From: Verrucomicrobiota bacterium | GTDB lineage: Bacteria; Verrucomicrobiota; Verrucomicrobiia; Opitutales; Opitutaceae | Reading direction: 5' to 3' | DNA length: 64,000 nucleotides | Assembly: GCA_023446735.1 (NCBI GenBank) | Contig: JAEXPQ010000150.1 | Coordinates: 26,847-90,846 of the forward strand | Translations under genes and position numbers: made by a program | Notes under the pieces: model-generated | What the model saw: the letters and a program-made list of their open reading frames with translations, nothing else | Database searches by the model: none | What the model was told of the DNA's origin: nothing | In this document: piece by piece, positions 17,374 through 27,135 of the stretch | How the letters are laid out: each line of letters begins with the position of its first letter | Numbering within the stretch: the stretch's first letter is position 1

Positions 17374-18588
17374 ATGAGTTCGTCCGGGCAGCGCGATCGC
17401 GAGCCCGTCCGCGGGCCGCTCCGTATCCTTGCGCTTGGGCATGAGGCGAGTCGGTCTGGTGCACCGTTGATACATCTTGGCTGGCTTCGTTGGGCCGCGA
17501 GGAGGCCAGAACGTTTCAAGGTTCATTCTGTGCTGATCCGGGGGGGGGCCTTGTTGGCCGAATGGCCGCAGTTGTCGTCGGTCACCCTTTTGAGCCGAAT
17601 GGTTAGCCATTGCGGACCGTATCGCAGACTGTTTCTGAAGTTTCTCGATCGGCCATACTTTCTGCGATCACGTTTCCGGAGATTATGGACGACCCTATCG
17701 TCTGAGGGTGTTGATGTTGTGCTGGTGAATTCACAGGCGGCGGGATGTATGGTCCCGGTATTGGGAAGGAATCATCCCCCAGTGGTGCTTCATTCCCACG
17801 AGTTGGCGGGGTACTCCAACCGGTTTGTCCACCCCGCCGATCGCCGCTATCTGCGAGAGCACGTCGCGGTTTGGATCGCTGTTTCGGAGGCCGGGGGACG
17901 ACATGTCATCGACAATTGGGCCGTCGCGGGCAGCAAAGTGAAGGTAATCCGGAATTTCGTGCTCCCTGTGCCCGGGCTGGATTGTGACCGTTTTGAGTTG
18001 AGGCGTCAGCTTGCCGTTGAACATGGGCTGCCCGGAGATCGCGTTTGGGTACTTGCCGTGGGCGGGCTGGACCCAGTCAAGGGGCCGGAGGTGTTCATAG
18101 AGGTGGCGTCGGAGATGGCGACGGTCTGCCCGGGCTCTGTGCTCTGTATTTGGATCGGAGGCGGGGTGGATGGCCCTTATGGGCGAGCATTGCTCCGTTT
18201 GCCTGGAGCAAGTAATGTATGTTTTCTGGGTGCTCGTACAGACGTTGGCCGTTGGCTTGCGGCTGCAGATATGATGCTTTTGTCATCGATCGAAGAGAGC
18301 TCTTCACTGGCCGTGCTGGAGGCTGCGCAGCTAGGAACCCCTGTGATCGCGTTCAGAGGCACGGGAGGCCCCGATGAAATGCTTGATGATGGCGGAGGCC
18401 AACTGGTCCCGGATCGCACCGGGGCGGCGATGGCGCAAGCCGTCCGCCGATGGCTAGATCATCCGCAAGAGCGAGCTAGTGTGGCTGCCGTCGCACGGGA
18501 ACGTGTACGGAAGGAAGCGGACTATGAGCGCCAATGCGAGAAGATTGCGGGTGTCCTAGAATCGGTCGTTCGTGAACCTACAACATGA
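17374..18588 (+). CDS. Family 4 glycosyltransferase (GT-B)
   Basis: Start ATG 17374 is preceded by AGGAG at 17361-17365 with an 8-base spacer, one of the few clear ribosome sites here. 404 residues: LRILALGHEASRSGAPL at the N-terminus, an acceptor loop HSHELAGYSN, and the donor domain with VGGLDPVKGPEVFIEVA, VCFLGARTDVGRWLAAADM and SSSLAVLEAAQLGTPVIAF plus GGPDEM. This is the conserved GT4 E(x7)E region. A run of nine G residues (17540-17548) lies in the first fifth of the gene, within LIRGGALL. The stop overlaps the next start (ATGA). Confidence 0.85.
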   Translation: MSSSGQRDREPVRGPLRILALGHEASRSGAPLIHLGWLRWAARRPERFKVHSVLIRGGALLAEWPQLSSVTLLSRMVSHCGPYRRLFLKFLDRPYFLRSRFRRLWTTLSSEGVDVVLVNSQAAGCMVPVLGRNHPPVVLHSHELAGYSNRFVHPADRRYLREHVAVWIAVSEAGGRHVIDNWAVAGSKVKVIRNFVLPVPGLDCDRFELRRQLAVEHGLPGDRVWVLAVGGLDPVKGPEVFIEVASEMATVCPGSVLCIWIGGGVDGPYGRALLRLPGASNVCFLGARTDVGRWLAAADMMLLSSIEESSSLAVLEAAQLGTPVIAFRGTGGPDEMLDDGGGQLVPDRTGAAMAQAVRRWLDHPQERASVAAVARERVRKEADYERQCEKIAGVLESVVREPTT

Positions 18589-19562
18589 CGTCGGCCACTG
18601 CGATCATTGTGCTCAACTGGAACGGGCGCTCGCACCTGGAACCCTGCCTCGCGGCGTTGGCGGTTCAGACGTGCCGGGCTCGCGAAGTGATAGTCGTCGA
18701 CAATGGTTCCACCGACGACTCGGTCGCCTGGCTGCGTGACCAGACGAGTCTCCCGGTCCGGTTGGTCGCCCTTGATGAGAACCGTGGCTTTGCGGGTGGC
18801 AATGCGGCTGGACTTGCGGTGGTTGCTCAGGGCATTGAGTTCGTCGTGCTGCTCAACAACGACACCGCACCCGAACCGGGATGGTTGGAGGCGTTGGTCA
18901 AGGCGGCCGAGGCTGACGGGCGCCGTGGCGCTATCGCGTCGCTTCTCGTGGATTGGACTGGCTCCGTGATCGACAGTGCCGGAATCGGGCTACGGGTCAC
19001 GGGGCGAGGGTATCAGCGGCAGCGCCGGATGCCGCGGTCCGCGGCGATGCCGTCTGGCCCGGTTTTCGGGGCCTGCGCCGGCGCAGCGCTCTACCGTCGG
19101 ACGATGTTGGATGAAGTCGGCTTTCTGGACGAACGCTTCTTCATGAACGGCGAGGACACGGACCTGTCGTTTCGTGCACGGTTGGCGGGTTGGGAGGTCT
19201 GGTACTGCGCCGAAGCGGTGGTGCGCCACCGGGTGAGTGCCAGCCAAGGGGCGGGAAGTGCGTCGAGTGTTTACTTCAACGAGCGCAATTGGATCTGGTC
19301 GGTGATAAAATGCATGCCGGCTGGTCTTTGGTGGAAATACTCGTGGCTCCAGATGTTCGAACTACCGGCGCGTGGTGGTTTCTTTTTGTTGCAGGGGCGG
19401 TTTGGCCCCTGGCTACGCGGTATCTTGGTCGGAGTCGCTGGGGCGTGGGAGTTCCGGTCGGATCGACGCCGGATTCAGGGGCGGCGCCGAATCCGGGCGC
19501 GGGACCTTGATCGTATGCTGGTGTACCCGGCCCAACTTGGTGGACGTGACAACGCGTCCTGA
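18585..19562 (+). CDS. Family 2 glycosyltransferase (rhamnosyltransferase-like)
   Basis: 325 residues starting at the ATGA overlap with the preceding gene. AIIVLNWNGRSHLEPCLAAL, VIVVDNGSTDDSVAWL, VVLLNNDTAPEPGWLEALV and FFMNGEDTDLSFRARLAGW are the four conserved GT2 blocks of the WbbL-type rhamnosyltransferase branch; the NND motif supplies the metal-binding Asp. Near 240-325 the C-terminus has amphipathic aromatic segments (WWKYSWLQMFELPARGG), suggesting peripheral membrane binding. It probably extends the lipid-linked glycan after the GT4 encoded before it. Confidence 0.87.
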   Translation: MTSATAIIVLNWNGRSHLEPCLAALAVQTCRAREVIVVDNGSTDDSVAWLRDQTSLPVRLVALDENRGFAGGNAAGLAVVAQGIEFVVLLNNDTAPEPGWLEALVKAAEADGRRGAIASLLVDWTGSVIDSAGIGLRVTGRGYQRQRRMPRSAAMPSGPVFGACAGAALYRRTMLDEVGFLDERFFMNGEDTDLSFRARLAGWEVWYCAEAVVRHRVSASQGAGSASSVYFNERNWIWSVIKCMPAGLWWKYSWLQMFELPARGGFFLLQGRFGPWLRGILVGVAGAWEFRSDRRRIQGRRRIRARDLDRMLVYPAQLGGRDNAS

Positions 19563-19570
19563 GTGATCCC

Positions 19571-20503
19571 ATGAGAAGCGCGTCCCTGATCGGTGCGGTG
19601 GTGGTGACTTTTCATCCTGATGGGCGGGCGCTGGAGCGGTGGGACGCGATCAAGGCCGAGGTCGGGCGGATGGTAGTGGTCGACAATGGTTCCTCGCGCG
19701 GAGTCATTGATCGGCTGAGACATTGGACTACGGCGAATGATGCGACGCTCGTTTCCAATCCGACCAATCGCGGGCTGGCGATGGCGCTGAATCAGGGGAT
19801 CGAGTGGTGTGAGCGTGCGGGATGCGAGTGGGTGATCACGTTTGATCAGGATAGTACCCCGCTGCCCGGCTTCGCAGCGGCCGGGTTGGCGACCGCCCGG
19901 GCCGCTGTCGATCGGGAGCGAGTGGCGGTGGTCGGGGCTCGGACGAGCGATGAATGCACGGGCCGTGAGGACCTTTGGTTGCGGCCGGCCTGGCATGGTT
20001 TCCGGCGTTGCCGCTGCGATCGCGAGGACCTCGCGGAGGTGACGTTCGTGATCACCTCGGGGGCGCTGACGCGCGTAGCCGCCTGGCGGGACCTGGGCGG
20101 TTTCGACGACCGCTTGTTCATCGACTACATCGACCACGATTTCTGTTTGCGCGCGCGCCGGCGCGGCTGGCGCACCATGGTGAGTGCCGGAGCGCGGCTT
20201 TCGCACAACCTCGGGGCGAAGCGTGAGGTCGCTGTCGCGGGTCGGCGCCTGCATCCAACCTTCCATAGTGCGACGCGGCATTACTATATGATGCGCAATC
20301 GCATCTTGATGTGGAAGCGGCACGGTTGGCGGTACCCGCATTGGTGGCTGTTCGATGCCTGCTTCGGCCTGATGAATTTCGTTCGAGTGTTGCTGGCAGA
20401 GGATCGCCGGGTTGATAAGGCGCGGGCTGCACTCGAAGGCCTGTGGGATGGTTTGTGCGGACGGGGCGGGGCACGGCGGACGGCCCCGTCTGCTCGCCGG
20501 TGA
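19571..20503 (+). CDS. Family 2 glycosyltransferase (rhamnosyltransferase-like)
   Basis: 310 residues: IGAVVVTFHPDGRALERWD, MVVVDNGSSRGVIDRL, WVITFDQDSTPLPGF and GGFDDRLFIDYIDHDFCLRA are the GT2 blocks of the RfbF/WbbL-like rhamnosyltransferase group (DQDS holds the metal aspartates). The C-terminal HYYMMRNRILMWKRHGW is a usual feature of this branch. It starts 8 bases after the previous GT2 stop, so the genes form one transcription unit. The similarity in length and order to its neighbour suggests successive transfers on the same chain. Confidence 0.87.
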   Translation: MRSASLIGAVVVTFHPDGRALERWDAIKAEVGRMVVVDNGSSRGVIDRLRHWTTANDATLVSNPTNRGLAMALNQGIEWCERAGCEWVITFDQDSTPLPGFAAAGLATARAAVDRERVAVVGARTSDECTGREDLWLRPAWHGFRRCRCDREDLAEVTFVITSGALTRVAAWRDLGGFDDRLFIDYIDHDFCLRARRRGWRTMVSAGARLSHNLGAKREVAVAGRRLHPTFHSATRHYYMMRNRILMWKRHGWRYPHWWLFDACFGLMNFVRVLLAEDRRVDKARAALEGLWDGLCGRGGARRTAPSARR

Positions 20504-20562
20504 GTTCTCGTGTCGGGAAACGTTCTTGCGCGGGAAGATTGGCGACGGCACTCCTTCGTGCG

Positions 20563-22485
20563 ATGGATCTCTCATCGAAGTTACGATGGCTCTCCGGGCC
20601 CCTTGTCGGTTCTGGACGGTGCCATCGGTGGCTGCCTTTGCTCGGGCTGGGCCTGCTTGTGTTTGGGGCACGTTTGGTGCTGATCCAGAATCTGGCCAAC
20701 GATCTGCCGTACATGGATCAATGGGATGCAGAGGCGCGCCAATTGTTTGTGCCGTTTCGTGAGGGCGGCGATTGGTGGTCGGCCTTGTGGGCTCCGCACA
20801 ATGAACACCGAATAGTGGGCACGAGGTTCTTGGCTTTGGGGTTGTTGTGGGCCAACGGGCAGTGGGACCCGTTGCTGGAGATGACGGTCAACGCGGCGAT
20901 CTGTGCGGTTTGGTTCATGGTCCTCGGGGCGCTTGGGTGGTGGTTGCCGGCCCTCGCTCGGTCCGTTTGGTGGACGGTGCTCGTTGGGTTTGGTGCAGCG
21001 CCCTACGGCTGGGAGAACACGTTGTTCGGTTTCCAGAGCCACGTGTACTTGATGCAACTGTTTGGCGCGGTGGCTTTGGCTCTCGCCTTTCGGGCGCGAG
21101 GGCCCAGCGCTTGTCTTGGGGCAACCACCTTGGCGCTCGTCTCCGCACTTTCGGGTGCTGGCGGGTTCTTGCTCGCTGCCCCGTTCGCATTGATGGCTCT
21201 GCAGGAACTGCGCGCCCGCCGCTGGACGGGAAGCGTGTGGTGGGTGGGGGCGGTTGCGGTGCTTGTTTTTGTTGCGATTGGACTGCGGAACCAGGTTCCC
21301 GGGCATGCCATGCTGCAATCGAACGATTACGCGAGTTTCGTGGTGGTGTTTCTGTCTTACCTCTCGTGGCCCCTGCCGCCCCAAGGCCTATGGCCGGTGG
21401 TGATGATTCTCCCGTTTCTACTGCTTGGGGTTCGGGTTCTGCGACAGGCCGATTGGCGGGCGCTGGATATGTTCCCCTTGGGCTTGGCCGCGTGGGGCGT
21501 CGCAATGGCGGCTGTGCTCGCGTGGAGTCGTGGGACTCCCGTTCTTTTCGGCAGTGGAGTTTTTTCGCGGTATAGCGAGATGGTTGTGATCATCCCACTC
21601 GCGAGCGTGCTCAGCGCCCTGGTCCTCTGCCGGGCCGCGACCGGCCAGTGGCGGCGTCTCGCCCTAGGTTCTGCTGGAGCTTGGGCCGCGGTCGTTGTCG
21701 CGGCTGTCGTGGCGGGCGGATACGGCGAGCGGGCGCAGTTGGTGGTGCAGCGGATGGTCGACCGTCATGTCAGTGCTCGACTGCTTACTCGGGCGCTCTA
21801 CCAATCCGATGTTGCCGTGATCGTGGCCGCGGCAGCCGAGGCAAGGACCTATCCGGATGCGGCAGCGCTTTGGAGCTACCTGAATTCGCCGGTACTGAGC
21901 GTCGTACTGCCACCGTCGCTGCAACGGCCGCTGTTTCAGGGGTGGCTTGATGCTGGAGGACGAGATCGATCGGTTCTGATCGATGGCGCCAGGGTTCCGA
22001 CCGCTTGGCCGATGTACAGCAGTATGGAGCGTAGCGTGCCGAATCGCGCCGAGTCGGTCACGTCGTCGTCGTTTTCCGTCGCCAATGGCGGTGTGCTCTT
22101 CGATGTATGGGTTTCGTATGGAGCAGCGGGGCAGATCAGCGTTGTCGCTGAGGACGGGGCGTGGCGCCAAACGTGGTCTTTGGCGGAGTTTCAGCCGAAT
22201 GAGTGGACCGAAGTTCTTCAGACTCTCCCCTCCGGCCCAATGCGATTCGAGGTGGTGACCGAGGACCCTTCGGGGGGGGTATTGATCAGTGCTCCGCGTT
22301 GGATCGCTTCCGGATCGGTCTTTGTGCGTGGCGTGGTGGCCAATGGCAGCAGCTTTGTGCTCGGCGGCGCCGGGATCCTCGTGTTTGCGTTGCTTTGGGG
22401 AGCAGGGAGAGCCTCTTCGGCTGTGAGCGGATTTGCATCGAGGCTGGAACCTCTCGATTGTCCTCTGTCCACCCCAAACCCATGA
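20563..22485 (+). CDS. Large polytopic membrane protein, GT-C-like, function unknown
   Basis: From ATG 20563, 640 residues with about ten or eleven hydrophobic segments, for example WLPLLGLGLLVFGARLVLI and VWWVGAVAVLVFVAIGL. An early loop PYMDQWDAEARQLFVPF carries acidic residues where GT-C transferases have their catalytic Asp, and the next loop APHNEHRIVGTR is likewise conserved in such proteins. The last ~150 residues form a soluble beta-rich segment before a final helix (SFVLGGAGILVFALLWGAG). An 8-G run occurs at 22272-22279. It is followed by the methyltransferase gene with an ATGA overlap. The donor is unknown and assignment as a transferase is an inference. Confidence 0.7.
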   Translation: MDLSSKLRWLSGPLVGSGRCHRWLPLLGLGLLVFGARLVLIQNLANDLPYMDQWDAEARQLFVPFREGGDWWSALWAPHNEHRIVGTRFLALGLLWANGQWDPLLEMTVNAAICAVWFMVLGALGWWLPALARSVWWTVLVGFGAAPYGWENTLFGFQSHVYLMQLFGAVALALAFRARGPSACLGATTLALVSALSGAGGFLLAAPFALMALQELRARRWTGSVWWVGAVAVLVFVAIGLRNQVPGHAMLQSNDYASFVVVFLSYLSWPLPPQGLWPVVMILPFLLLGVRVLRQADWRALDMFPLGLAAWGVAMAAVLAWSRGTPVLFGSGVFSRYSEMVVIIPLASVLSALVLCRAATGQWRRLALGSAGAWAAVVVAAVVAGGYGERAQLVVQRMVDRHVSARLLTRALYQSDVAVIVAAAAEARTYPDAAALWSYLNSPVLSVVLPPSLQRPLFQGWLDAGGRDRSVLIDGARVPTAWPMYSSMERSVPNRAESVTSSSFSVANGGVLFDVWVSYGAAGQISVVAEDGAWRQTWSLAEFQPNEWTEVLQTLPSGPMRFEVVTEDPSGGVLISAPRWIASGSVFVRGVVANGSSFVLGGAGILVFALLWGAGRASSAVSGFASRLEPLDCPLSTPNP

Positions 22486-23294
22486 GACTTGTTTCCGTTG
22501 TGAGTCGTCTGATCCCCGCGCGGCATCGGAAGAAGGTCCGGAGGCTACTGGCTCGGCTTGGGTGGGAGCACCGCTTCCTCCGTCTCCGCCGGCCGGGACT
22601 AAAACACCTCAGCGGATCTGGAATTGAGATTGGAGCCTTTGAACATCCGGCTCCTGTGCCGCGGCGGTGCCGCACGAAGTATGTCGATGCAATCACTCCG
22701 GAGCAGGCCGCCGCGTTATTCCCCGAAATCGACGTCTCTGCCCTTCTGGTACCGGATTTTGTTCTCGATGTGAACCGCGATGGTTTGAAGGAATTTCCTG
22801 ATAGGCGGTGGGATTATGCGATCGCCTGTCATGTGATCGAGCATGTGGAGAATCCCGGGCGCTTCGTCGGCGAATTGTTCCGAGTGGTCAAGCCCGGCGG
22901 GGCTGTGGTCATCGCAGCGCCGGACAAACGCTTCACGTTTGACCGGGAGCGGCCGGAGACCCCCGAGGCGGACCTCCAGCGGTACTTCCGCGCCGGTCGG
23001 ACGGTCACGAGCGCCGATTATGCCGACATATCGACGTACGTCCAGAAAGGGGATCTCGCGTTGAGCCCGGCCGACCGACAGCTGCGATTGGAAAAGTACC
23101 ATTCACGGCGTGAACACTTAAGCGTGTGGACGTCGGCGAGCTTCCGCCGTTTCTGGACCGCGGCAATGCGGTGGAACGGCGTCGACGCGGTTCCGCTCTA
23201 TGAAGTCGATGGCGACCAGAACGGGTTCGAGTACTTCGGGGTTTGGCGAAAGCAATCTGCGTGCACGAGCCCGAGTGTTTCGCGCTCCCAATGA
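22482..23294 (+). CDS. SAM-dependent methyltransferase (class I) in glycan cluster
   Basis: 270 residues from the ATGA overlap at 22482. The block SGIEIGAFEHPAPVP is motif I in the form seen in cluster methyltransferases of the 'GxEIGAxxxP' type. YAIACHVIEHVENPGRFVGE and RVVKPGGAVVIAAPDKRFTF are the motif IV and V regions. The ending DGDQNGFEYFGVWRK fits sugar or lipid-glycan methyltransferases. It is translationally coupled to the preceding membrane protein and converges tail to tail with the YfhO-like gene, 2 bases away. Confidence 0.82.
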   Translation: MRLVSVVSRLIPARHRKKVRRLLARLGWEHRFLRLRRPGLKHLSGSGIEIGAFEHPAPVPRRCRTKYVDAITPEQAAALFPEIDVSALLVPDFVLDVNRDGLKEFPDRRWDYAIACHVIEHVENPGRFVGELFRVVKPGGAVVIAAPDKRFTFDRERPETPEADLQRYFRAGRTVTSADYADISTYVQKGDLALSPADRQLRLEKYHSRREHLSVWTSASFRRFWTAAMRWNGVDAVPLYEVDGDQNGFEYFGVWRKQSACTSPSVSRSQ

Positions 23295-23296
23295 AC

Positions 23297-25690
23297 CTAA
23301 ATTCCGCAGTCTCCCTGATTGCGCGCCCTCCGGGCTAATCCTGTCCGAGAATGGCTGATTGCTCGGGATACATCGGAGCCGCTTGTGCCACTCGTCGATA
23401 CTGGAACGGTGCCGGCCGGATCGATCGGCGGCTCGGCGCCTATCGATTGGTTGCTGCGGGCGTGGAAGACCTTGTCGACGGGCTCGTTTTGTTGGGTCCG
23501 GTACTGGCGCCATGCTGCAATCCAAGTGACCAAGGCGAGAGCTGAGATTGCCGCACCAATCCAGAAGGCGCTCGGATTGTAGACGAAAACTACCGACTTC
23601 GCGCCAGCGGGAACAACGGCGCCGCGCATCCAGACGTTGACCGGAAAGACCTCAGTCTTGGTTCCGTCGATCTCGGCTTGCCAACCGGGATACCAGGCTT
23701 CGGCGAGCACGAGAACGGATGGGGTATCGGTGCTCACTCTGAGCGCAACGCGATTTCGACTGAACGCCGCGATCTCTGCGGATCCCGATCCCGCAGCGGA
23801 CTGGACTGCGGCCACCGACGGCCAGGCATCCGGTTCGATCAGGGTAGCGCTCCGCGGGTCGGTCCCGTCACGAAGGAGGCGAATCGCGGCCTCTCGGCTC
23901 GGGGCTTCAATGAGGTTTCTTCCTAGCCAGGTCCGTGCTCCAAGCTCTCCCTCGGGGCGCAGCACTAGTGTCTGCTGTGCCGTGTCCCAGCTTACCTGGA
24001 TATCGGCTCCCTTGTAGGGGAACGGGCCGCTGCGGGAATGGATGTCGGGGGACGGAAATGTATTCAGTAGATCGTTTTTCGGAACGCCGGCGACCCCGTG
24101 CAGATAGTCCCATACTCGCGCAGACGTTAGGGCTCCGTAACCGGTCACGAAGGAGTATCCGTTCACCATGCCGCTGTTGGCTTTCAGGATGTGATTTGGG
24201 ACGAGCAGCCGAGTCGGGGCGAGTTCGTGCGCTGGATTAATTTTGTCGCGCACTTCGATCGGAAAGTCGCTTCTGGTTGTATGAGGACCGGGGGAGTAGG
24301 CTTGGAGCAGCCGACCGAATTCGGCGGTTGGAGGCACAAAATCGGCTATCCAGGCCACGACCCAGACACCAAAGACCAGGAGGGGCCTTGGGCTGCGTGC
24401 TCTAGTACTCGCTCGATAGATGAGAATTCCCCCGACGACCGCCGCGGCAGCCGCCCATTCAAGGGGTAGCGCTATTCCTCGTGTGGCGAGAACAAACAGC
24501 CCGATCGCCACCAGCGCCGCATCCGACCAGCAAGTGGAGACAGCGTCATCGCGGCGGCGCCAGAAGCTCACAGCCGCAAGGAGAACTGCCCAGACCGCGA
24601 ATGTCGCGAATCGATTGTTGCACCGGAAGAATCCCATGGCAGGTATTAGGGGATACAGCCAGTCGAAGAATGGTGTCTGTTGTCCGAGGGCGAGAAGCAG
24701 CGCGACGACAGCGAGGCAGAACAAACTTCGCATCCGGATGTCCCCGAGGCGGGCAAGTTGGATGGAACCGAGGGCAACCATCGGGAGTCCGGTGTAGAGC
24801 TCCAGCCCTAACCAAACGGGTTCGGACGGCGTGGGACGCCAGAGCGATAGTAGCCCCTCGAAGGAAAGGCAGATCGCAGCAGCGAACTCCCGTCCTGGCG
24901 TGCGGTTGCTCTCGTGGGCCAACTCGATCAGCGGCAGGAACTGGATTGCGCAAAGCGCCAGTGCGCCGAGGGCTGCGAGCGCGAGGCCGCCATACGCACG
25001 TGCGGCACGGCGTAGGGAGGGCCCGACGCCTCCGCTGCAACAGCGGGGCAATAGGTAGATCCCGAGGCTGCAACCGCACAGCCAAAAGGCGTGAGGATGG
25101 CCGGCAAGGAAACAGGCGGCGAGCAACGCCGCCAAGATCAGCAGATGGCGTGCTCGCGGTCCCTCGCACAGTTGATCCGCGAAACGGAGGAGCAGGGGCC
25201 ACCAGGCGATCGTACAAAAGAATCCGAGGCAGCCACAGTGCAATGGACCGAGAAGGCTGGGTGAGGCTGCGAACGCGACGCCACCGACGGCGGCAGCGGA
25301 CATCGGAATGCCCCAATAATGTGCAAGCCGAGAGAAGCTGCCCCCGCCGATCGCGAAGTGGAGCCCGATGGTTAGCCAGAATGCTATTGATTCCGGAAGG
25401 AAGAGAAAGAGCCACGTTGCCGGGTAGAATGCGGCCACTTCCGGGTCCGCGAGGAAGGGGCGCCCGAGCAAGGAGTATGGATTCCAGAATGGCATCTCAT
25501 GCGCCCAGAATGCTGCGCGGAGGTGCGCCTTCATGAAATGGTGCATGAGCGCGTAGTCGAGGCCGCGCATGATTTGAGGCGGTCCCCAGACGAGCCAGGC
25601 CGCGAACGCCAGCCCTGCTCCCAACCAGAAGGCCAACTCGCGCACGGAAGGACTACGACGTTTGTCTGCACCACTATCAAGCAATGCCAT
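23297..25690 (-). CDS. YfhO-family multi-pass membrane protein
   Basis: 797 residues with about twelve hydrophobic segments, then a large extracytoplasmic domain. Segments around PFWNPYSLLGRPFLADPE resemble the first conserved loop of the YfhO/lipoteichoic-acid-glycosylation family. The late stretch VLVLAEAWYPGWQAEIDG and VNVWMRGAVVPAGAKSVVF followed by a final helix is the diagnostic C-terminal YfhO region. In Bacillus, YfhO acts as a GT-C type glycosyltransferase on cell-wall polymers, so here it may add branch sugars outside the membrane. The C-terminal ~70 residues beyond the last helix are low complexity and may be non-family. Confidence 0.85.
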   Translation of the reverse strand: MALLDSGADKRRSPSVRELAFWLGAGLAFAAWLVWGPPQIMRGLDYALMHHFMKAHLRAAFWAHEMPFWNPYSLLGRPFLADPEVAAFYPATWLFLFLPESIAFWLTIGLHFAIGGGSFSRLAHYWGIPMSAAAVGGVAFAASPSLLGPLHCGCLGFFCTIAWWPLLLRFADQLCEGPRARHLLILAALLAACFLAGHPHAFWLCGCSLGIYLLPRCCSGGVGPSLRRAARAYGGLALAALGALALCAIQFLPLIELAHESNRTPGREFAAAICLSFEGLLSLWRPTPSEPVWLGLELYTGLPMVALGSIQLARLGDIRMRSLFCLAVVALLLALGQQTPFFDWLYPLIPAMGFFRCNNRFATFAVWAVLLAAVSFWRRRDDAVSTCWSDAALVAIGLFVLATRGIALPLEWAAAAAVVGGILIYRASTRARSPRPLLVFGVWVVAWIADFVPPTAEFGRLLQAYSPGPHTTRSDFPIEVRDKINPAHELAPTRLLVPNHILKANSGMVNGYSFVTGYGALTSARVWDYLHGVAGVPKNDLLNTFPSPDIHSRSGPFPYKGADIQVSWDTAQQTLVLRPEGELGARTWLGRNLIEAPSREAAIRLLRDGTDPRSATLIEPDAWPSVAAVQSAAGSGSAEIAAFSRNRVALRVSTDTPSVLVLAEAWYPGWQAEIDGTKTEVFPVNVWMRGAVVPAGAKSVVFVYNPSAFWIGAAISALALVTWIAAWRQYRTQQNEPVDKVFHARSNQSIGAEPPIDPAGTVPVSTSGTSGSDVSRAISHSRTGLARRARNQGDCGI

Positions 25691-26020
25691 GACGAATGGT
25701 TAACCGTTTTCCTTGGGGCGTTTGCGACACTGAAATTGCGACCAAGGAACTGGATGGATAGCGTTCCTGTGTTCTCGCACCACGACACAACTGGTTGAGT
25801 GGTTTCAACCTGCTGCGCGGATGAATATGGAAGACCCGATCGGGCGCGTCAGTCGCCGCGGTAGATGTGGCGGACTGCGGAGATTGTGGGTGCACACGGA
25901 CGATGGCGATACTTCTAGCGGGGTGCCGGCGACCGATCTGGAGGGTGTCAGGGACACGTTTCTTTTCGGTCCACTTTCTCTCGTGTTTTCGGTAGCCGGT
26001 CCGAAAATGCCGTTTTCAAG
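25691..26020. other. Divergent intergenic region, nothing recognised
   Basis: A 330-bp spacer between the YfhO-like gene (minus) and the acyltransferase gene (plus). Short open frames cross it but have no family resemblance and no ribosome site. It must hold both promoters; I could not place a convincing -35/-10 pair. Confidence 0.5.
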
Positions 26021-27106
26021 ATGAACGAACGATCGACGGTACTGGCGGCGGTGGTCGACCAGGAGCAGAGACCTAGCCTGCGATGGCCATCGCTCGATGG
26101 AGTGCGGGGCTTGGCGTTCCTGCTCGTTGCGCTCTTCCATCTCAACGAGTTTCTGCGCCATCCGTTTTTTCTGGCCGATGGGCAGGTAGGCGTGTGGCTC
26201 TTTTTCGTTCTGAGCAGCTACCTCCTGTCGCGGCCGCTGCTCGCCGATCCCTCCTCCATGCTTCGTGCCTCAACGTGGACCCGCTATGGCGTGCGGCGGG
26301 TGCTCCGTGTCTTTCCGCTGTTTGTGGTCTATGTAGTTTGCTTGAGCACCATCGCCCACGTCCCTTGGGGGAAAAGTGGCCAGGTTTTGCTGCTCCAGAC
26401 CACGCATGCCGTCGACTGGTCGCTCTTTATCGAGTGTCGATTCTATCTGGTGCTTCCTTTTCTTCTCCTTCCACTGGCGGTTCTTGGCCGCCCGCGCCGC
26501 TACTGGTGTTTTCTGCTCCTGGTGGTGGTGGTCGCGGCCGCCGCCTTTCCGTTCTGGCGGGACCCCGGAGCGTGGCCCTTCGCGGGGTATCCGATCAGTG
26601 GTCTGGCCGGAAATGCGGTCTTACTCTCCTACCTCTCCTGTTTTCTTCCCGGAGTGATCGCGGCCTACGCCTCGGTACGGTGGTCCCCGTCGCCGCAGCG
26701 GTTGGGGGTATGGTGTGACGGTGTCGGAATCCTGGTTTTGCTCTCCCTTCCCGTCATTCCTCTCTTGGTTCCGCAAGGCGAGCCCGGCCATGCCGCGTAC
26801 TATTTCAGACTCGTTCATCTTTGGTTTCCCTATGCCTGTCTCTTTTCGCTGTGGGTCTTCTTGCTTGGTTTGGGGCAAGGTGTCTTCGCGCGCCTTCTTG
26901 CCTCGCCGGCGTTCCGGTTCCTTGGAGCGATCTCCTACCCAGGCTACCTCTTTCATCTCTTCGTTTATTACCGACTTCGGCCTGTGATTACCGACGACCG
27001 TTGGTATGCCATCGCCGCTTTTGCAGCGGTCTGTGCTGTTTCGTATCTACTCCATCGTGCGATCGAGCGTCCCCTATCCAAGGTCTGGTCTGGCAAGGCC
27101 GGCTGA
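26021..27106 (+). CDS. Acyltransferase 3 family O-acyltransferase (OafA-like)
   Basis: 361 residues. LDGVRGLAFLLVALFHLNEF is the conserved first helix, in which RGLA and the following His are the signature. GVWLFFVLSSYLLSRPLL is the second conserved block. About ten hydrophobic helices follow, ending in YPGYLFHLFVYYRL and a final IERPLSKVW. The family O-acylates surface sugars, usually with acetyl groups, across the inner membrane. Placed just upstream of a rhamnosyltransferase-like gene (30-base gap) and inside the polysaccharide cluster, it probably decorates the exported chain. Confidence 0.88.
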   Translation: MNERSTVLAAVVDQEQRPSLRWPSLDGVRGLAFLLVALFHLNEFLRHPFFLADGQVGVWLFFVLSSYLLSRPLLADPSSMLRASTWTRYGVRRVLRVFPLFVVYVVCLSTIAHVPWGKSGQVLLLQTTHAVDWSLFIECRFYLVLPFLLLPLAVLGRPRRYWCFLLLVVVVAAAAFPFWRDPGAWPFAGYPISGLAGNAVLLSYLSCFLPGVIAAYASVRWSPSPQRLGVWCDGVGILVLLSLPVIPLLVPQGEPGHAAYYFRLVHLWFPYACLFSLWVFLLGLGQGVFARLLASPAFRFLGAISYPGYLFHLFVYYRLRPVITDDRWYAIAAFAAVCAVSYLLHRAIERPLSKVWSGKAG

Positions 27107-27135
27107 TCGAGCAGTCCCCAACTGTCTTGTAGCGA

